Program-made: the position numbers and the translations under genes
In this document: positions 45,708-56,384 of the stretch, in pieces
Layout: the number at the start of each line of letters is the position of its first letter
Position numbering within the stretch: position 1 is the stretch's first letter
The notes under the pieces: generated by a model
The model's input: only the letters and a program-made list of their open reading frames with translations
The model's database searches: none
What the model was told of the DNA's origin: nothing
NCBI GenBank assembly: GCA_900604495.1
Contig: UWOR01000009.1
Location: 73,052-137,051, forward strand
Source of the DNA: Desulfovibrio sp. Marseille-P6017
GTDB lineage: Bacteria > Bacillota_A > Clostridia > Peptostreptococcales > Peptostreptococcaceae
DNA length: 64,000 nt
Direction of reading: 5' to 3'

Positions 45708-46271
45708 ATGAATTTAACGGATATAAATGAAAAATTAAAAGATATGTTACCTAAAAGAAGATTAAATCATTCTTTAAATGTAGCAGAATGTGCAGTAAAG
45801 TTATGTGAAATATATAATTGTGATAATGAAAAAGCATACATAGCAGGTATAGTACATGATTGTGCTAAATATTTAACCTTAGAAGAAGTCGATTACTATG
45901 TTAGAAAATATAATATAAAATTAGATGAATTAGAAATGGAAAGTTTAGCTTTATCTCACAGTATTATAGGTTCATACATAGCTAGATATGAATTTGAAAT
46001 AAATGACATAGAAATACTAGATGCTATAAGATATCATACAACAGGAAAAGAAAATATGTCATTATTAGAAAAAATAATTTATATGGCAGATTTAATAGAA
46101 AAAGATAGGAATTTTCCAAATGTAGATTTATTAAGAGAATTAACTTATAGTGGTAAATTAGATGAGGCATTACTCATATCATTTAATAACACGATAAAAT
46201 TTGTAATAGATAATAATCAGTTGATACACCCAAGAACTGTAAGTGCACGTAATTATATAATGAAAAAATAA
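45708..46271 (+). CDS. yqeK: HD-domain hydrolase YqeK (bis(5'-nucleosyl)-tetraphosphatase, symmetrical)
   Basis: 187 aa. HD motifs in order: RRLNHSLNVAECA (His22), GIVHDCAKYL with the HD pair, and later SHSIIGS and RYHTTGKE. The family splits Ap4A into two ADP in Firmicutes. It begins directly after the nadD stop and precedes rsfS, the conserved nadD-yqeK-rsfS order. Confidence 0.94.
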   Translation: MNLTDINEKLKDMLPKRRLNHSLNVAECAVKLCEIYNCDNEKAYIAGIVHDCAKYLTLEEVDYYVRKYNIKLDELEMESLALSHSIIGSYIARYEFEINDIEILDAIRYHTTGKENMSLLEKIIYMADLIEKDRNFPNVDLLRELTYSGKLDEALLISFNNTIKFVIDNNQLIHPRTVSARNYIMKK

Positions 46272-46400
46272 CTAAAAAATTATTATTATGAAATAATAGT
46301 ATATAATAGATAGATGCAGTTTAAAAATAAGATGCTTACTATACACTATTTATGATATAATAATAAAACGTGTTTAAAATTAGGAAAGTGAGGAATTAAA

Positions 46401-46751
46401 ATGACAGTAAATGAAATGACGAAAGTAATATATGATGCAATAGACGATAAAATTGGTCAAGATATATCTATAATAAATATAGGAGCAGTATCTAGCTTAT
46501 GTGATTACTTTGTAATAGCTACAGCTGGTTCTCAAAGACAAGTAAAAGCTATAGCTGATAATGTAGAAGATGAATTAACAAAGCTTGGAATAGAGCCAAG
46601 AGGAAAAGAAGGATATGAAAGTCAAACTTGGGTACTTCTTGATTATGGCGATGTTATAGTTCATATATTTAATGAAGAACAAAGAGGATTCTATAACCTA
46701 GAAAAATTATGGAAAGACGCTCCATACGTAGATATTGACACTTTAGCATAA
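46401..46751 (+). CDS. rsfS: Ribosome silencing factor RsfS
   Basis: 116 aa. Binds L14 and blocks subunit joining when nutrients are low. SSLCDYFVIATAGSQRQVKAIAD-type core and the C-terminal VIVHIFNEEQRGFYNLEKLW are diagnostic. GTGAGG ribosome binding site; 129 bp after yqeK, so it may have its own promoter. Confidence 0.95.
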   Translation: MTVNEMTKVIYDAIDDKIGQDISIINIGAVSSLCDYFVIATAGSQRQVKAIADNVEDELTKLGIEPRGKEGYESQTWVLLDYGDVIVHIFNEEQRGFYNLEKLWKDAPYVDIDTLA

Positions 46752-46794
46752 TAATGATAATATAATTAATTATAAATAATAAATATATCAAGTA

Positions 46795-47011
46795 GACTAG
46801 AGTAGTAAAAGCAAAAATTTTATCAGAGAGCTAGTGGTTGCTGTGAACTAGTAAATTAGAACTTTGAACTTGCTAGAAATAATCTATTTGGCCGTAGTTG
46901 GCATAAAAACTATCTAAGAGAGTCTAATTTTAGACTAATTAGGGTGGTACCGCGAAGATATAATCCTCGTCCCTAAACAATATTGTTTAGAGACTGAGGA
47001 TTTTTTTATTA
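46795..47011 (+). promoter_or_regulatory. T-box riboswitch of leuS
   Basis: Leader of about 215 nt. The antiterminator T-box AGGGTGGTACCGCG is at 46941-46954. A terminator stem (aatcctcgt...ctaaaca with tgtttag...gaggatt, 46962-47000) ends in seven T at 47001-47007. Stem I lies at about 46825-46880 with the AGAGAG and GGTTGCTGTGAAC elements, and CTT at 46862-46864 is a candidate leucine specifier codon. Uncharged tRNA-Leu would stabilise the antiterminator and allow leuS transcription. Confidence 0.93.
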
Positions 47012-47091
47012 TATAAGTTAAATTTATCTAAACATGGATAAAATAACTTTTATAGACTATTTTAATCAAAATATCAAAGGAGGAAATTTTA

Positions 47092-49512
47092 ATGAGCGTT
47101 TACAATCATAAAAATGTAGAAGCTAAATGGCAAAAAACTTGGGCTGAAAATGATCAGTATAAAACTAATACACTAGATAATTCTAAGCCAAACTATTATA
47201 CTTTAGAAATGTTCCCATATCCATCAGGGAAAATACATATGGGTCATGTTAGAAACTACTCTATAGGTGATGTTGTTGCTAGATTTAAAAAAATGGAAGG
47301 ATATAATGTACTTCATCCAATGGGATGGGATTCATTTGGTCTTCCAGCAGAAAATGCAGCTATAAAGCATGGTATACATCCACATAAATGGACTATGGAA
47401 AATATAGAAGATATGAAAGGCCAATTAAAATTATTGGGTCTTAGCTATGACTGGGATAGAGAAGTTGCAACTTCTACTCCAGAATATTACAAATTTACTC
47501 AAGAAATATTTTTAAAATTCTTAGAACATGGATTAGCATATAAGAAGAAATCTTTTGTTAACTGGTGCCCATCTTGTGAAACAGTTCTTGCAAATGAGCA
47601 AGTTGTTCAAGGACAATGTGAAAGATGTGATTCTGTAGTTATAAAGAAAGATTTAGAACAATGGTACTTTAAAACTACTCACTATGCTGAAGAATTACTT
47701 CAAGATTTAAATACTTTAGATGGATGGCCAGATAAAGTTAAATTAATGCAAAAGAACTGGATAGGAAAAAGTACAGGTGCTGAAATAGTATTCGATATAG
47801 ATGGAACTGATAAGTCTATGACAGTATTTACAACTAGACCAGATACTGTTCATGGTGTTACATATATGGTACTTGCTCCAGAGCATGATTTAGTTAAGGA
47901 TCTAGTTGCTGGAACAGAATATGAAGCAGATGTAGAAAAGTTTGTTGCAAAAATGCACACAATGACAGAAATAGAAAGAACTTCTACAGATGTAGAAAAA
48001 GAAGGTATGTTTATAGGCAAATATGTAGTTAATCCTTTAACAGGAGAAAAAGCTCCAATATGGATAGCAAACTATGTATTAGCAGATTATGGTACAGGTG
48101 CTATAATGGCAGTTCCTGCTCATGATGAAAGAGATAGAGAATTTGCTGAAAAATACAACTTAGAGATATTACCAGTAATAGATGAAGAAAATAAAATGAT
48201 AAACTCAGGTGAATTTAATGGAATGGATGCATCTGAAGCTTTCAATAAGATAATAGAAAAAATAGAAGAAATGAAAATAGGAAAGAAAACAGTTAACTAT
48301 AGATTAAGAGACTGGTTACTTTCTAGACAAAGATACTGGGGATGTCCAATTCCAGTTGTTTACTGTGATGATTGTGGTGTAGTTCCAGAGAAAAAAGAAA
48401 ATTTACCAGTATTATTACCAACAGATGTTGAGTTTACAGGTAAAGGTGAATCTCCACTTACAACTTCAAAAGAATTTATGACTACAGCTTGTCCTTGTTG
48501 TGGTAAACCAGCTAGAAGAGAAGTTGATACAATGGATACATTTGTGGATTCTTCTTGGTACTTCTTAAGATACATAGATCCTAAGAATACTGAAAATATA
48601 TTTGACTCAGAAGTAGTTAATAAGTGGATGCCGGTTGACCAATATATAGGTGGTGTAGAGCATGCTATAATGCATTTACTGTACTCAAGATTCTTTGTAA
48701 AAGCATTTAATGATATGGGACTTGTTGACTTCAAAGAGCCATTTAAAAACTTATTAACTCAAGGTATGGTTCTTAAAGAAGGTACTAAGATGAGTAAGTC
48801 AAAAGGTAATGTAGTTTCTCCTCTTGAAATAATAGAAGAATTCGGGGCTGATACAGCGAGATTATTTGTACTATTTGCAGCACCGCCAGAAAGAGATTTA
48901 GATTGGTCTGAACAAGGTGTTGAAGGATGTTATAGATTCTTAAATAGAGTTTACAGATTAGTTGATGAATTAGCTGATATTGCTAAGGATGACTGTACTA
49001 TAGGTGAATTAACTAAAGAAGATAAGGCTATGAGATATACAATTCATGCAACACTTAAAAAAGTTACAGAAGATTTAAGTGAAAAGTTTGGATTTAACAC
49101 AGCTATATCTGCTTTAATGGAATTAATAAATGAAATGTATAAGTACAAAGAGTTAGATAATAGAAATAATGCAGTTATAAAAGAAGGTATAGAAACTATA
49201 GTAACTATACTTGCTCCATTTACTCCTCATATGGGAGAAGAATTATGGACTATGATAGGTAAAGAAGGCAGTGTATTTGATATAAGCTGGCCAAAATATG
49301 ATGAAACTGCATTAGTTAAAGATGAAGTTGAAGTTGTAGTTCAAGTTAATGGTAAAGTAAGAGGAAAGTTAACAGTTGGAGCTAATGTATCTAGAGAAGA
49401 AATGGAAAGTTTAGCTATGGCAGATGAAAAAATAAAGGCTTTAGTTGATGGTAAAACTGTAATTAAAGTTATTGCAGTTCCTAAGAAATTAGTTAATATA
49501 GTTGTTAAATAA
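47092..49512 (+). CDS. leuS: Leucyl-tRNA synthetase
   Basis: 806 aa, class I synthetase. HIGH motif as KIHMGH (within [14 protein letters not shown], about residue 43), CP1 editing domain with [13 protein letters not shown] (threonine-rich editing site) and [15 protein letters not shown], and KMSKS at residues 566-570. Two CxxC zinc motifs (CPSC/CERC and CDDC/CPCC) are present. AAAGGAGG ribosome binding site. Controlled by the T-box leader. Confidence 0.97.
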   Translation: MSVYNHKNVEAKWQKTWAENDQYKTNTLDNSKPNYYTLEMFPYPSGKIHMGHVRNYSIGDVVARFKKMEGYNVLHPMGWDSFGLPAENAAIKHGIHPHKWTMENIEDMKGQLKLLGLSYDWDREVATSTPEYYKFTQEIFLKFLEHGLAYKKKSFVNWCPSCETVLANEQVVQGQCERCDSVVIKKDLEQWYFKTTHYAEELLQDLNTLDGWPDKVKLMQKNWIGKSTGAEIVFDIDGTDKSMTVFTTRPDTVHGVTYMVLAPEHDLVKDLVAGTEYEADVEKFVAKMHTMTEIERTSTDVEKEGMFIGKYVVNPLTGEKAPIWIANYVLADYGTGAIMAVPAHDERDREFAEKYNLEILPVIDEENKMINSGEFNGMDASEAFNKIIEKIEEMKIGKKTVNYRLRDWLLSRQRYWGCPIPVVYCDDCGVVPEKKENLPVLLPTDVEFTGKGESPLTTSKEFMTTACPCCGKPARREVDTMDTFVDSSWYFLRYIDPKNTENIFDSEVVNKWMPVDQYIGGVEHAIMHLLYSRFFVKAFNDMGLVDFKEPFKNLLTQGMVLKEGTKMSKSKGNVVSPLEIIEEFGADTARLFVLFAAPPERDLDWSEQGVEGCYRFLNRVYRLVDELADIAKDDCTIGELTKEDKAMRYTIHATLKKVTEDLSEKFGFNTAISALMELINEMYKYKELDNRNNAVIKEGIETIVTILAPFTPHMGEELWTMIGKEGSVFDISWPKYDETALVKDEVEVVVQVNGKVRGKLTVGANVSREEMESLAMADEKIKALVDGKTVIKVIAVPKKLVNIVVK

Positions 49513-49526
49513 CATATAAAGTATAT

Positions 49527-49576
49527 AAAAGTAGGACTATTTTGTTTTATTTAAAACATAATAGTCCTACTTTTTA
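49527..49576 (+). terminator. Rho-independent terminator
   Basis: aaaagtaggactat / atagtcctacttttt stem with an AT loop and T-run, 15 bp after leuS. Confidence 0.9.
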
Positions 49577-49654
49577 TATACATAATTAAAATAGTGTTAA
49601 AAACACATATAATTAGTAACGTTATTATAAAATATTTAATTATAAAATAATTTA

Positions 49655-49683
49655 TTGAAAATTATAATAAAATCATCTATAAT
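49655..49683 (+). promoter_or_regulatory. SigA promoter of mglBAC
   Basis: -35 TTGAAA (49655-49660), 17-bp spacer, -10 TATAAT (49678-49683). Transcription should begin near 49690, in the cre-like site. Confidence 0.8.
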
Positions 49684-49687
49684 TATA

Positions 49688-49703
49688 GGGAAAACACTTT
49701 CAT
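49688..49703. promoter_or_regulatory. Candidate CcpA (cre) site at the mgl start point
   Basis: GGGAAAACACTTTCAT agrees at 14 of 16 positions with the clostridial cre consensus RRGAAAANGTTTTCWW. It overlaps the expected transcription start, a place where CcpA represses. Glucose repression of the operon is inference. Confidence 0.55.
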
Positions 49704-49736
49704 AGTGTTAAAACTAAAGATTAGAGGGGGATTTAT

Positions 49737-50771
49737 ATGAATAAGAGGGGGATTTTAGCATTAGGATTATCAGCTACAATGTTATTTTCAATGGTAGGTT
49801 GTTCATCAAGTGATTCAGGAGATGGAACTAACTCATCAGATCAGCCTAAAATAGGTGCAACAGTTTATAAAGCAGATGATAACTTTATATCTGCAGTTAG
49901 TAGAGAGTTAAAGGAAAATGCTAAAGATGTAGCAGAAATAACAGTAGATGACTCCCAAAATGACCAAGCAAAACAATTAGATCAAATTGATACTATGATA
50001 GCTAAGGGTGCTAATGTATTAGCAATAAACTTAGTTGATCCAAAAGCCGCAAGTTCAGTGATAGAAAAGGCTCAAGCTTCAGATTTACCAGTAGTATTCT
50101 TTAATAAAGAGCCAGATGCAGATGCTTTAGCAAGTTACGACAAGGCATATTATGTAGGAACTGTATCTAAGGAATCAGGAGTTATTCAAGGAGAAGTTGT
50201 GGCTAAAGAATGGGAAGCTAACAAAGAAAAATGGGATAAAAATGGAGATGGAAAAATACAATATGTGTTAATAAAAGGAGAACCAGGACATCCAGATGCA
50301 GAAGCTAGAACTGAATGGGTTATAAAAACAGTAAATGAGAAAGGTATAGAAACTGAAGAATTAGCAATAGATACAGGTATGTGGGATGCAGCTAAAGCAA
50401 CTGAAAAAATGGATGCATGGTTAGCTAAGTTTGGAGATAAAATAGAATTTGTAATTTGTAATAATGATGGTATGGCTTCAGGTGCTGTTGCTTCTCTTGA
50501 AAAAGAAGGATATTTTACAGGGGATAAATTTATGCCAGTTGTAGGTGTTGATGCTATACCTGAAATAGTAACTCTTATAGAGAATGATAAGGTTGTAGGG
50601 ACAGTACTAAATGATGCTCCAAACCAAGCTAAAGCAGTTATTGATTTATGTGTAAATTTAGCTAACGGTAAAGATCCAGTAGAAGGAACAGAATGGAAGT
50701 TAGATGATACTAAAGCTGTTCGTGTACCATATATAGGAATTACTAAAGATAATTTAGATGAAGCTAAGTAA
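49737..50771 (+). CDS. mglB: Galactose/methyl-galactoside (D-glucose) binding lipoprotein
   Basis: 344 aa. Signal peptide with lipobox MVGC (Cys22) and Ser/Asp-rich linker. Periplasmic-binding type I fold: IGATVYKADDNFISAVSREL at the start, DSQNDQAKQLDQIDTMIAKG, NLVDPKAA, and CNNDGMASGAV with the sugar-contact Asp/Asn residues. MglB specifically is supported by these segments and by the mglA-mglC neighbours. GAGGGGGA ribosome binding site. Confidence 0.92.
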   Translation: MNKRGILALGLSATMLFSMVGCSSSDSGDGTNSSDQPKIGATVYKADDNFISAVSRELKENAKDVAEITVDDSQNDQAKQLDQIDTMIAKGANVLAINLVDPKAASSVIEKAQASDLPVVFFNKEPDADALASYDKAYYVGTVSKESGVIQGEVVAKEWEANKEKWDKNGDGKIQYVLIKGEPGHPDAEARTEWVIKTVNEKGIETEELAIDTGMWDAAKATEKMDAWLAKFGDKIEFVICNNDGMASGAVASLEKEGYFTGDKFMPVVGVDAIPEIVTLIENDKVVGTVLNDAPNQAKAVIDLCVNLANGKDPVEGTEWKLDDTKAVRVPYIGITKDNLDEAK

Positions 50772-50880
50772 TATAATATTATAAAGATTACTCAATACCT
50801 AAGAGCTTTTATAAATATAAAATAAGTTCTTAGGTATTAAATTAAAATATATAGGTAACGTCTAAAGGGGGTATCAACTA

Positions 50881-52422
50881 TTGGATAAGATAGATAATAA
50901 ATTCATCTTACAGATGATAAATATAACTAAAGAGTTTCCAGGTGTAAAAGCTTTAGATAATGTAAATTTAAATGTTAGACCAGGAACAGTACATGCCCTT
51001 ATGGGAGAAAATGGTGCTGGAAAGTCAACTTTAATGAAATGCTTATTTGGAATTTATAAGAAAGACTCAGGGGAAATATACTTAGAAGGAAAAGAAATAG
51101 AATTTCAAAATACTAGACAAGCACTTGATAATGGTGTATCAATGGTTCATCAAGAACTAAATCAAGTTAGACAAAGAAATATATTAGATAATATTTGGCT
51201 TGGAAGATATCCTAAAAAAGGATTATTTATAGATGAAAATAAGATGTATAAAGATACTTTAGAAATTTTCAAGGATTTAGATATCGATGTAGATCCTAGA
51301 GAGAAAGTTGGAAATCTATCAGTATCTCAAATGCAAATGATAGAAATAGCAAAAGCAGTTTCTTATAATTCAAAAGTTATAGTTATGGATGAACCTACGT
51401 CATCTCTTACAGAAAAGGAAGTAGAACATTTATTTAGAATTATAACAAAGTTAAAAAATAAAAATGTAGCAATAATATATATATCACATAAGATGGAAGA
51501 GATATTAAAAATATCAGATGAAGTAACTGTAATGAGGGATGGACAATTAATAGAGACTAAGGATGCATCAGAGTTAACAACAGATAAGATTATAAGTATG
51601 ATGGTTGGTAGGGATATGTCAAATAGATTCCCACCAAAAGAAAATCATCCTGGCGAAGTTATATTAGAAGTTGATGGGTTAAGTGAAAATACAAAGTTTG
51701 GGTTAAAAGATGTTAGTTTTAAACTAAGAAAAGGTGAAATACTTGGCATAGCTGGGTTAGTTGGATCGAAAAGAACTGAAGTTGTAGAAGCATTGTTTGG
51801 AATGAGAAATATAGATAAAGGAACAATTAAGCTACATGGAAAGTTGATTGAAAACAAAAATCCTAGAAAATCTATGGAAAATGGTTTTGCTTTAGTTACA
51901 GAAGAAAGAAGAACTACGGGAATATTTCCTCAACTTAGTATAAATTTTAACTCTGTTATATCGAATATGGATTCTTATAAATCTAATGTATTGTTTTTAT
52001 CTGATAAGAAAATGGGAAAAGATACAAAGTGGGTTATAGATTCTATGAATGTAAAAACCCCATCGCAAAAAACTAGTATAGGAAGCTTATCAGGCGGTAA
52101 CCAACAAAAAGTAATAATAGGAAGATGGTTACTAACTAATCCTGAAATACTTATGCTAGATGAACCTACAAGGGGAATAGATGTAGGAGCAAAATATGAA
52201 ATATATCAACTTATAAATGACTTAGCAAGTAAAGAAAAAGGGATTATAATGATTTCCTCGGAAATGCCAGAACTTATAGGTGTAACAGATAGAATATTAG
52301 TAATGAGTAATGGTAGAGTTGCAGGAATTGTAGATTCAAAAAATACTACGCAAGAAGAGATAATGAAATTATCAGCGAAGTTTATAGAGGGGGATAGCCA
52401 TGAAGACAAAGTCACTAACTAA
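50881..52422 (+). CDS. mglA: Galactose/methyl-galactoside import ATP-binding protein
   Basis: 513 aa, TTG start at 50881 with AAAGGGGGTA. Two tandem ABC domains, as in all sugar CUT2 ATPases. The first has Walker [10 protein letters not shown] (about 41), signature LSVSQMQM and Walker [10 protein letters not shown]. The second has a degenerate Walker A (GLVGSKRTE), signature LSGGNQQK and LMLDEPTRG. Ends 23 bp inside mglC. Confidence 0.95.
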   Translation: MDKIDNKFILQMINITKEFPGVKALDNVNLNVRPGTVHALMGENGAGKSTLMKCLFGIYKKDSGEIYLEGKEIEFQNTRQALDNGVSMVHQELNQVRQRNILDNIWLGRYPKKGLFIDENKMYKDTLEIFKDLDIDVDPREKVGNLSVSQMQMIEIAKAVSYNSKVIVMDEPTSSLTEKEVEHLFRIITKLKNKNVAIIYISHKMEEILKISDEVTVMRDGQLIETKDASELTTDKIISMMVGRDMSNRFPPKENHPGEVILEVDGLSENTKFGLKDVSFKLRKGEILGIAGLVGSKRTEVVEALFGMRNIDKGTIKLHGKLIENKNPRKSMENGFALVTEERRTTGIFPQLSINFNSVISNMDSYKSNVLFLSDKKMGKDTKWVIDSMNVKTPSQKTSIGSLSGGNQQKVIIGRWLLTNPEILMLDEPTRGIDVGAKYEIYQLINDLASKEKGIIMISSEMPELIGVTDRILVMSNGRVAGIVDSKNTTQEEIMKLSAKFIEGDSHEDKVTN

Positions 52423-53434
52423 TGAAAAGCAATCTTTTAATATTATAGAGTGGGCTGGAAATAATGTAATACCAATAGTTCTGTTTATTATACTTATAGG
52501 TATAATTATAATAGAACCAAGCTTTCTTTCTATAAAAAACTTAACTAATATACTAGCACAATGTTCTACACGTATGATTATAGCACTAGGTATAGGTGGA
52601 ATAATAGTAACTCAAGGTACAGATCTTTCTGCTGGTCGTATAATTGGTTTGGCTGCTGTAGTATCAGCATCATTGCTACAAGCAACAGACTATGCATATA
52701 GAATGTATCCTAATTTACAAAAATTGCCGGTGGTTGCAGTAATATTATTTGTAATGATAATATGTGGGATAATGGGTGGAATAAATGGATTTGCAGTTGC
52801 AAAATTAAAAACACCACCTTTTATAGCTACTATGGGGACTATGCTTTTGGCCTATGGTATAACAAGTTTATACTTTGATAGACCTCCATACGGAGCACAA
52901 CCTATAGCAGGTCTTGATAAAGGATTTAAACAGTTAGCAGTTGGAGGTTTTCAATTAGGAGAGTTTAGATTACCATATCTTATAATTTATGCAGTAATAG
53001 CTTGTATAATAATGTGGCTTATATGGAATAAAACTAAGCTTGGTAAAAACATGTTTGCTATAGGAGGTAATCCAGAAGCAGCAGAAGTATCTGGTGTTAA
53101 TGTTGTTAGAAATCTAATAATAATATACGTTATGGCAGGTCTTTTGTATGGACTTGCAGGATCTTTAGAAGCAGCTAGGGTAGGTAGTGCTACTAACAAT
53201 ACAGGACTAATGTATGAAATGGATGCTATTGCAGCTTGTGTTGTAGGAGGAGTATCTTTCTCTGGTGGTATTGGTAGTATAGGTGGAATAATAACTGGAG
53301 TATTAATATTCCAAGTTTTAAATTATGGATTATCATTTATTGGTGTAAGTACATACTTACAGTTTATTATAAAGGGGGTAATAATAATAGCGGCAGTTGC
53401 ACTTGATACAAGAAAGTACATGAAGAAAAAATAA
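52400..53434 (+). CDS. mglC: Galactose/methyl-galactoside ABC transporter permease
   Basis: 344 aa, start ATG 52400 inside the mglA end, behind GAGGGGGATAG. About ten membrane helices; [20 protein letters not shown] is the CUT2 permease signature, with [14 protein letters not shown] and [16 protein letters not shown]. Completes the transporter. Terminator follows. Confidence 0.95.
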   Translation: MKTKSLTNEKQSFNIIEWAGNNVIPIVLFIILIGIIIIEPSFLSIKNLTNILAQCSTRMIIALGIGGIIVTQGTDLSAGRIIGLAAVVSASLLQATDYAYRMYPNLQKLPVVAVILFVMIICGIMGGINGFAVAKLKTPPFIATMGTMLLAYGITSLYFDRPPYGAQPIAGLDKGFKQLAVGGFQLGEFRLPYLIIYAVIACIIMWLIWNKTKLGKNMFAIGGNPEAAEVSGVNVVRNLIIIYVMAGLLYGLAGSLEAARVGSATNNTGLMYEMDAIAACVVGGVSFSGGIGSIGGIITGVLIFQVLNYGLSFIGVSTYLQFIIKGVIIIAAVALDTRKYMKKK

Positions 53435-53460
53435 TTTATAAATTTAATTTTAAAAATATA

Positions 53461-53499
53461 AAAAGACTATTTGTTCAGTGGCAAATAGTCTTTTTTTGT
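53461..53499 (+). terminator. Rho-independent terminator
   Basis: 13-bp perfect stem aaaagactatttg / caaatagtctttt with T-run, after mglC. Confidence 0.92.
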
Positions 53500-53529
53500 C
53501 AAAAAAATAATTAATTTATTTAATAATTA

Positions 53530-53559
53530 TTGACTAAAGCTAGTTATTAATAATATAAT
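53530..53559 (+). promoter_or_regulatory. SigA promoter of ilvA
   Basis: -35 TTGACT (53530-53535), 18-bp spacer, -10 TATAAT (53554-53559), about 80 bp before the start codon. Confidence 0.65.
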
Positions 53560-53637
53560 TAGTTTGTGGAAAAAATAACACACTTAAATGTTAAAAAAAT
53601 GACTATCTAAATCAATATGAATTTTAGGGGGACGATT

Positions 53638-54855
53638 ATGTTACAAGTTACATTACAAGACATAAAGCAAGCAAAGGAAACTATAAAAGATATAGTTAAG
53701 AAAACTGATTTATTAGAATGTGCAGGCTTAAGTAATAAGGTCGATGCAAACGTTTTTTATAAATGCGAAAACCTACAAAGAACAGGGTCTTTCAAAGTAA
53801 GAGGAGCTTGTAATAAAATAGCAAATTTAACAGATGAAGAAAAAGCAAATGGAGTAATTGCATCAAGTGCAGGCAATCATGCTCAAGGGGTTGCATTAGG
53901 GGCTAAAATGAGCGGGATTAAATCTACAATAGTAATGCCTGCTACCGCACCATTATTAAAAATTTCTGCAACAAAAGGTTATGGAGCAGAAGTTGTTTTA
54001 AATGGATTAGTATACGATGATGCTTATGCAAAAGCAGTTGAAATACAAAAAGAAACTGGTGCAACATTTTTACATCCGTTTAATGATAAATATGTAATAG
54101 CAGGTCAAGGAACAATAGGGATTGAAATATTTGAACAATTAGATAATAAAGTTGATACAATTTTATGTCCAATAGGCGGAGGAGGATTAATAGCAGGTGT
54201 TGCAGTTGCAGCAAAAGCATTAAATCCAAACGTTAAAATAATAGGAGTACAGACTGCTAATATACCTTCTATGCATGAATCTGTAAAACATGGAGTAGTT
54301 ACAACTGCGTTTAATGCTACTACAATAGCTGATGGTATAGCTGTTAAAACTCCTGGAGATATGACATTTGAAATAATAAATGAGTTAGTTGATGAAATAG
54401 TTCTTGTAGAAGAAGATGAAATAGCTCAAGGTATAGTGTACTTAATGGAAAACTTAAAAGTTGTAGCAGAAGGATCTGGTGCAGTAACAACTGCTGCATT
54501 GTTAAGTAAAAAATATGTTCCTAAATCAGATGAAAATATTGTTTGTATAATATCTGGTGGAAATGTAGATGTTAATAATTTATATAGAATAATAGGTACA
54601 GGACTAGCTAAAGAAGGTAGAAGATACTCATTTGGTGTAACAATGGTGGATCAACCAGGTGGATTCTCTCAATTAACAAAAATAATAAGTGAGAATAAAG
54701 CTAACATATTAAATGCAAATCAGTCTAGATTATCATCTGGAGCATATATAGGAAAACAACTTGCAGAATTTGTATTAGAAACATTTGACCATGATCATAT
54801 AGAAAAAATAAAAAAAGATATAGAATCTGCTGGATTTGAGATAAAAGATTTATAA
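53638..54855 (+). CDS. ilvA: Threonine ammonia-lyase (threonine dehydratase)
   Basis: 405 aa from ATG 53638 behind TAGGGGGACG; an ATG at 53617 has no such site. PLP lysine Lys53 in GSFKVRGA, SSAGNHAQG substrate loop, GGGGLIAG phosphate loop. The C-terminal ~75 residues form an ACT domain (RYSFGVTMVDQPGGFSQL), the one-ACT short form usually counted as catabolic/TIGR01127. It turns threonine into 2-oxobutyrate and ammonia, also using serine. ridA follows 84 bp later. Confidence 0.94.
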   Translation: MLQVTLQDIKQAKETIKDIVKKTDLLECAGLSNKVDANVFYKCENLQRTGSFKVRGACNKIANLTDEEKANGVIASSAGNHAQGVALGAKMSGIKSTIVMPATAPLLKISATKGYGAEVVLNGLVYDDAYAKAVEIQKETGATFLHPFNDKYVIAGQGTIGIEIFEQLDNKVDTILCPIGGGGLIAGVAVAAKALNPNVKIIGVQTANIPSMHESVKHGVVTTAFNATTIADGIAVKTPGDMTFEIINELVDEIVLVEEDEIAQGIVYLMENLKVVAEGSGAVTTAALLSKKYVPKSDENIVCIISGGNVDVNNLYRIIGTGLAKEGRRYSFGVTMVDQPGGFSQLTKIISENKANILNANQSRLSSGAYIGKQLAEFVLETFDHDHIEKIKKDIESAGFEIKDL

Positions 54856-54939
54856 AATAATATATACAATTTTTATTATAGGGTAGTATAATATAAAGTA
54901 AAGTATTAAAGATTATATAGATTTTAGGAGGAATTAAAA

Positions 54940-55323
54940 ATGAAACAACAAGTAATACATACTGATAATGCACCAAAAGCAATAGGACCATATTCTCAAG
55001 CTATAAAAGCTGGAAATTTATTATTTGTATCTGGACAAGTTCCTTTTGTACCAGAGACTATGGAAATAGTTGAAGGAGATGTTAAGGCTCAAACAAAGCA
55101 ATCATTAGAAAATGTAGCGGCTATATTAAAAGAAGCAGGAGCTGATTTTTCAAATGTAGTTAAATCAACAGTATTCATAAAAGATATGAATGAATTTGCT
55201 TTAATAAATGAAGTTTATGCAGAGTTCTTTGGTGAAAACAAGCCAGCTAGAGCTTGTGTAGAAGTTGCTAGATTACCAAAAGATGTTAAAGTTGAGATAG
55301 AAGTTATAGCTGTAGTAGAATAA
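54940..55323 (+). CDS. ridA: RidA family enamine/imine deaminase
   Basis: 127 aa, standard length. Hydrolyses 2-aminoacrylate and 2-aminocrotonate released by PLP dehydratases. [20 protein letters not shown] at residues 16-35 and [19 protein letters not shown] at the C-terminus, with the catalytic arginine in the latter. Placed directly after ilvA, which makes these intermediates. TATAAT 48 bp upstream may give an extra start. Confidence 0.95.
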   Translation: MKQQVIHTDNAPKAIGPYSQAIKAGNLLFVSGQVPFVPETMEIVEGDVKAQTKQSLENVAAILKEAGADFSNVVKSTVFIKDMNEFALINEVYAEFFGENKPARACVEVARLPKDVKVEIEVIAVVE

Positions 55324-55344
55324 TAAGCTTTAATTAAAATATAA

Positions 55345-55376
55345 AAAATGGCCAGTAGATGCTGGTCATTTTATAT
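55345..55376 (+). terminator. Rho-independent terminator
   Basis: aatggccag / ctggtcatt stem with a 6-nt loop, followed by ttatatt, after ridA. Confidence 0.75.
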
Positions 55377-55689
55377 TCTATTAAATCTCAAAATAGTACG
55401 TAAACTAATAATTGGAAAATAAAAAAATATGAAAAAAAATATTCCATAAAAATGATTTTTTATATATAATATTAATTAGCAGATAACAAAAAATAAATTA
55501 AAGTATAGATGCTTTTATTTAATTAATAATAAGTATATATAATAGCTGCATAACTAATGCTATTAAATTTATATTTAACAAAATTAGATGCTTTTAGATT
55601 ATTGGTATTAAATTAATTTTATTTAAGTTTTGTGAAAATGATTTCAGAAATTAATTTAATGAGACATTTAAGAAAGAAGAGGTAAAGCA
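55377..55689 (+). promoter_or_regulatory. Long leader/promoter region of sdaAB
   Basis: 313 bp without a gene. It holds two copies of the 12-mer tagatgctttta (55506-55517 and 55585-55596), 79 bp apart, and a TTTC-A-GAAA dyad (about 55642-55650) 40 bp before sdaAB. That dyad has only a partial match to a CodY box. Several TATAAT-like hexamers occur, but no unambiguous promoter. Confidence 0.35.
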
Positions 55690-56364
55690 ATGGCTAAAGA
55701 TTATAGTGTATTTGACGTTGTAGGACCAAATATGATAGGTCCATCTAGTTCCCATACTGCAGGAGCTGCAAGACTTGGAAAGACTGCTTCTAAAATAGCA
55801 GGTAAACCTGTAAAAGAAGTAAAATTCTATTTACATGGTTCTTTTGCAGAAACATATAAAGGTCATGGGACAGATAAAGCATTAGTTGGAGGAATATTAG
55901 GATTTGATCCAGAAGATGCTAGAATAAGAGACTCTTTTGACATAGCAAATGAAATGGGTGTTAAATTTGAATTTATAAAAACTGATTTAGGTGAAAATGA
56001 GCATCCTAATAGTGTAAGAATGGAAATGGTATTAGAAGATGGAAGTAAATGTGAAGTTAAAGGTGCTTCTATTGGTGGAGGTAACATAAAACTTACTGAA
56101 ATGGATGGACTAGCTTTAGATTTCAATGGTGCTAAACCAGCTGTAATATTAGAAATAAAAGATATAACAGGAGCAGTATCTTTTGTAACTGGATTACTTG
56201 CTCACAATAATAAAAATATAGCTACAATGTCTACTAGTAGAATAGCAGGTTCTGAGTATACATTTGTGACTATAGAGACAGATGAGCCGTTAGAAAGAGA
56301 TATATTAGATCAAATAAGTAAATTTGAAGTTGTAGCTAAAGCTGTAGTTTTAGACAAATTCTAG
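55690..56364 (+). CDS. sdaAB: L-serine ammonia-lyase, iron-sulfur-dependent, beta subunit
   Basis: 224 aa. GPNMIGPSSSHTAGAARLG (residues 12-30) is the signature of the beta subunit. The C-terminal third is an ACT domain (AVSFVTGLLAHNNKNIATMS). With the alpha subunit it deaminates serine to pyruvate via a [4Fe-4S] cluster, an oxygen-sensitive reaction suited to anaerobes. AAGAAGAGG ribosome binding site. Confidence 0.96.
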   Translation: MAKDYSVFDVVGPNMIGPSSSHTAGAARLGKTASKIAGKPVKEVKFYLHGSFAETYKGHGTDKALVGGILGFDPEDARIRDSFDIANEMGVKFEFIKTDLGENEHPNSVRMEMVLEDGSKCEVKGASIGGGNIKLTEMDGLALDFNGAKPAVILEIKDITGAVSFVTGLLAHNNKNIATMSTSRIAGSEYTFVTIETDEPLERDILDQISKFEVVAKAVVLDKF

Positions 56365-56384
56365 ACAGTAAGGAGAGATAGACA

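Noticed and set aside
55636..55656. CodY box before sdaAB
   Set aside because: The TTTC-A-GAAA dyad agrees with the 15-bp CodY consensus at only about ten positions, too few for a separate call in such AT-rich DNA.
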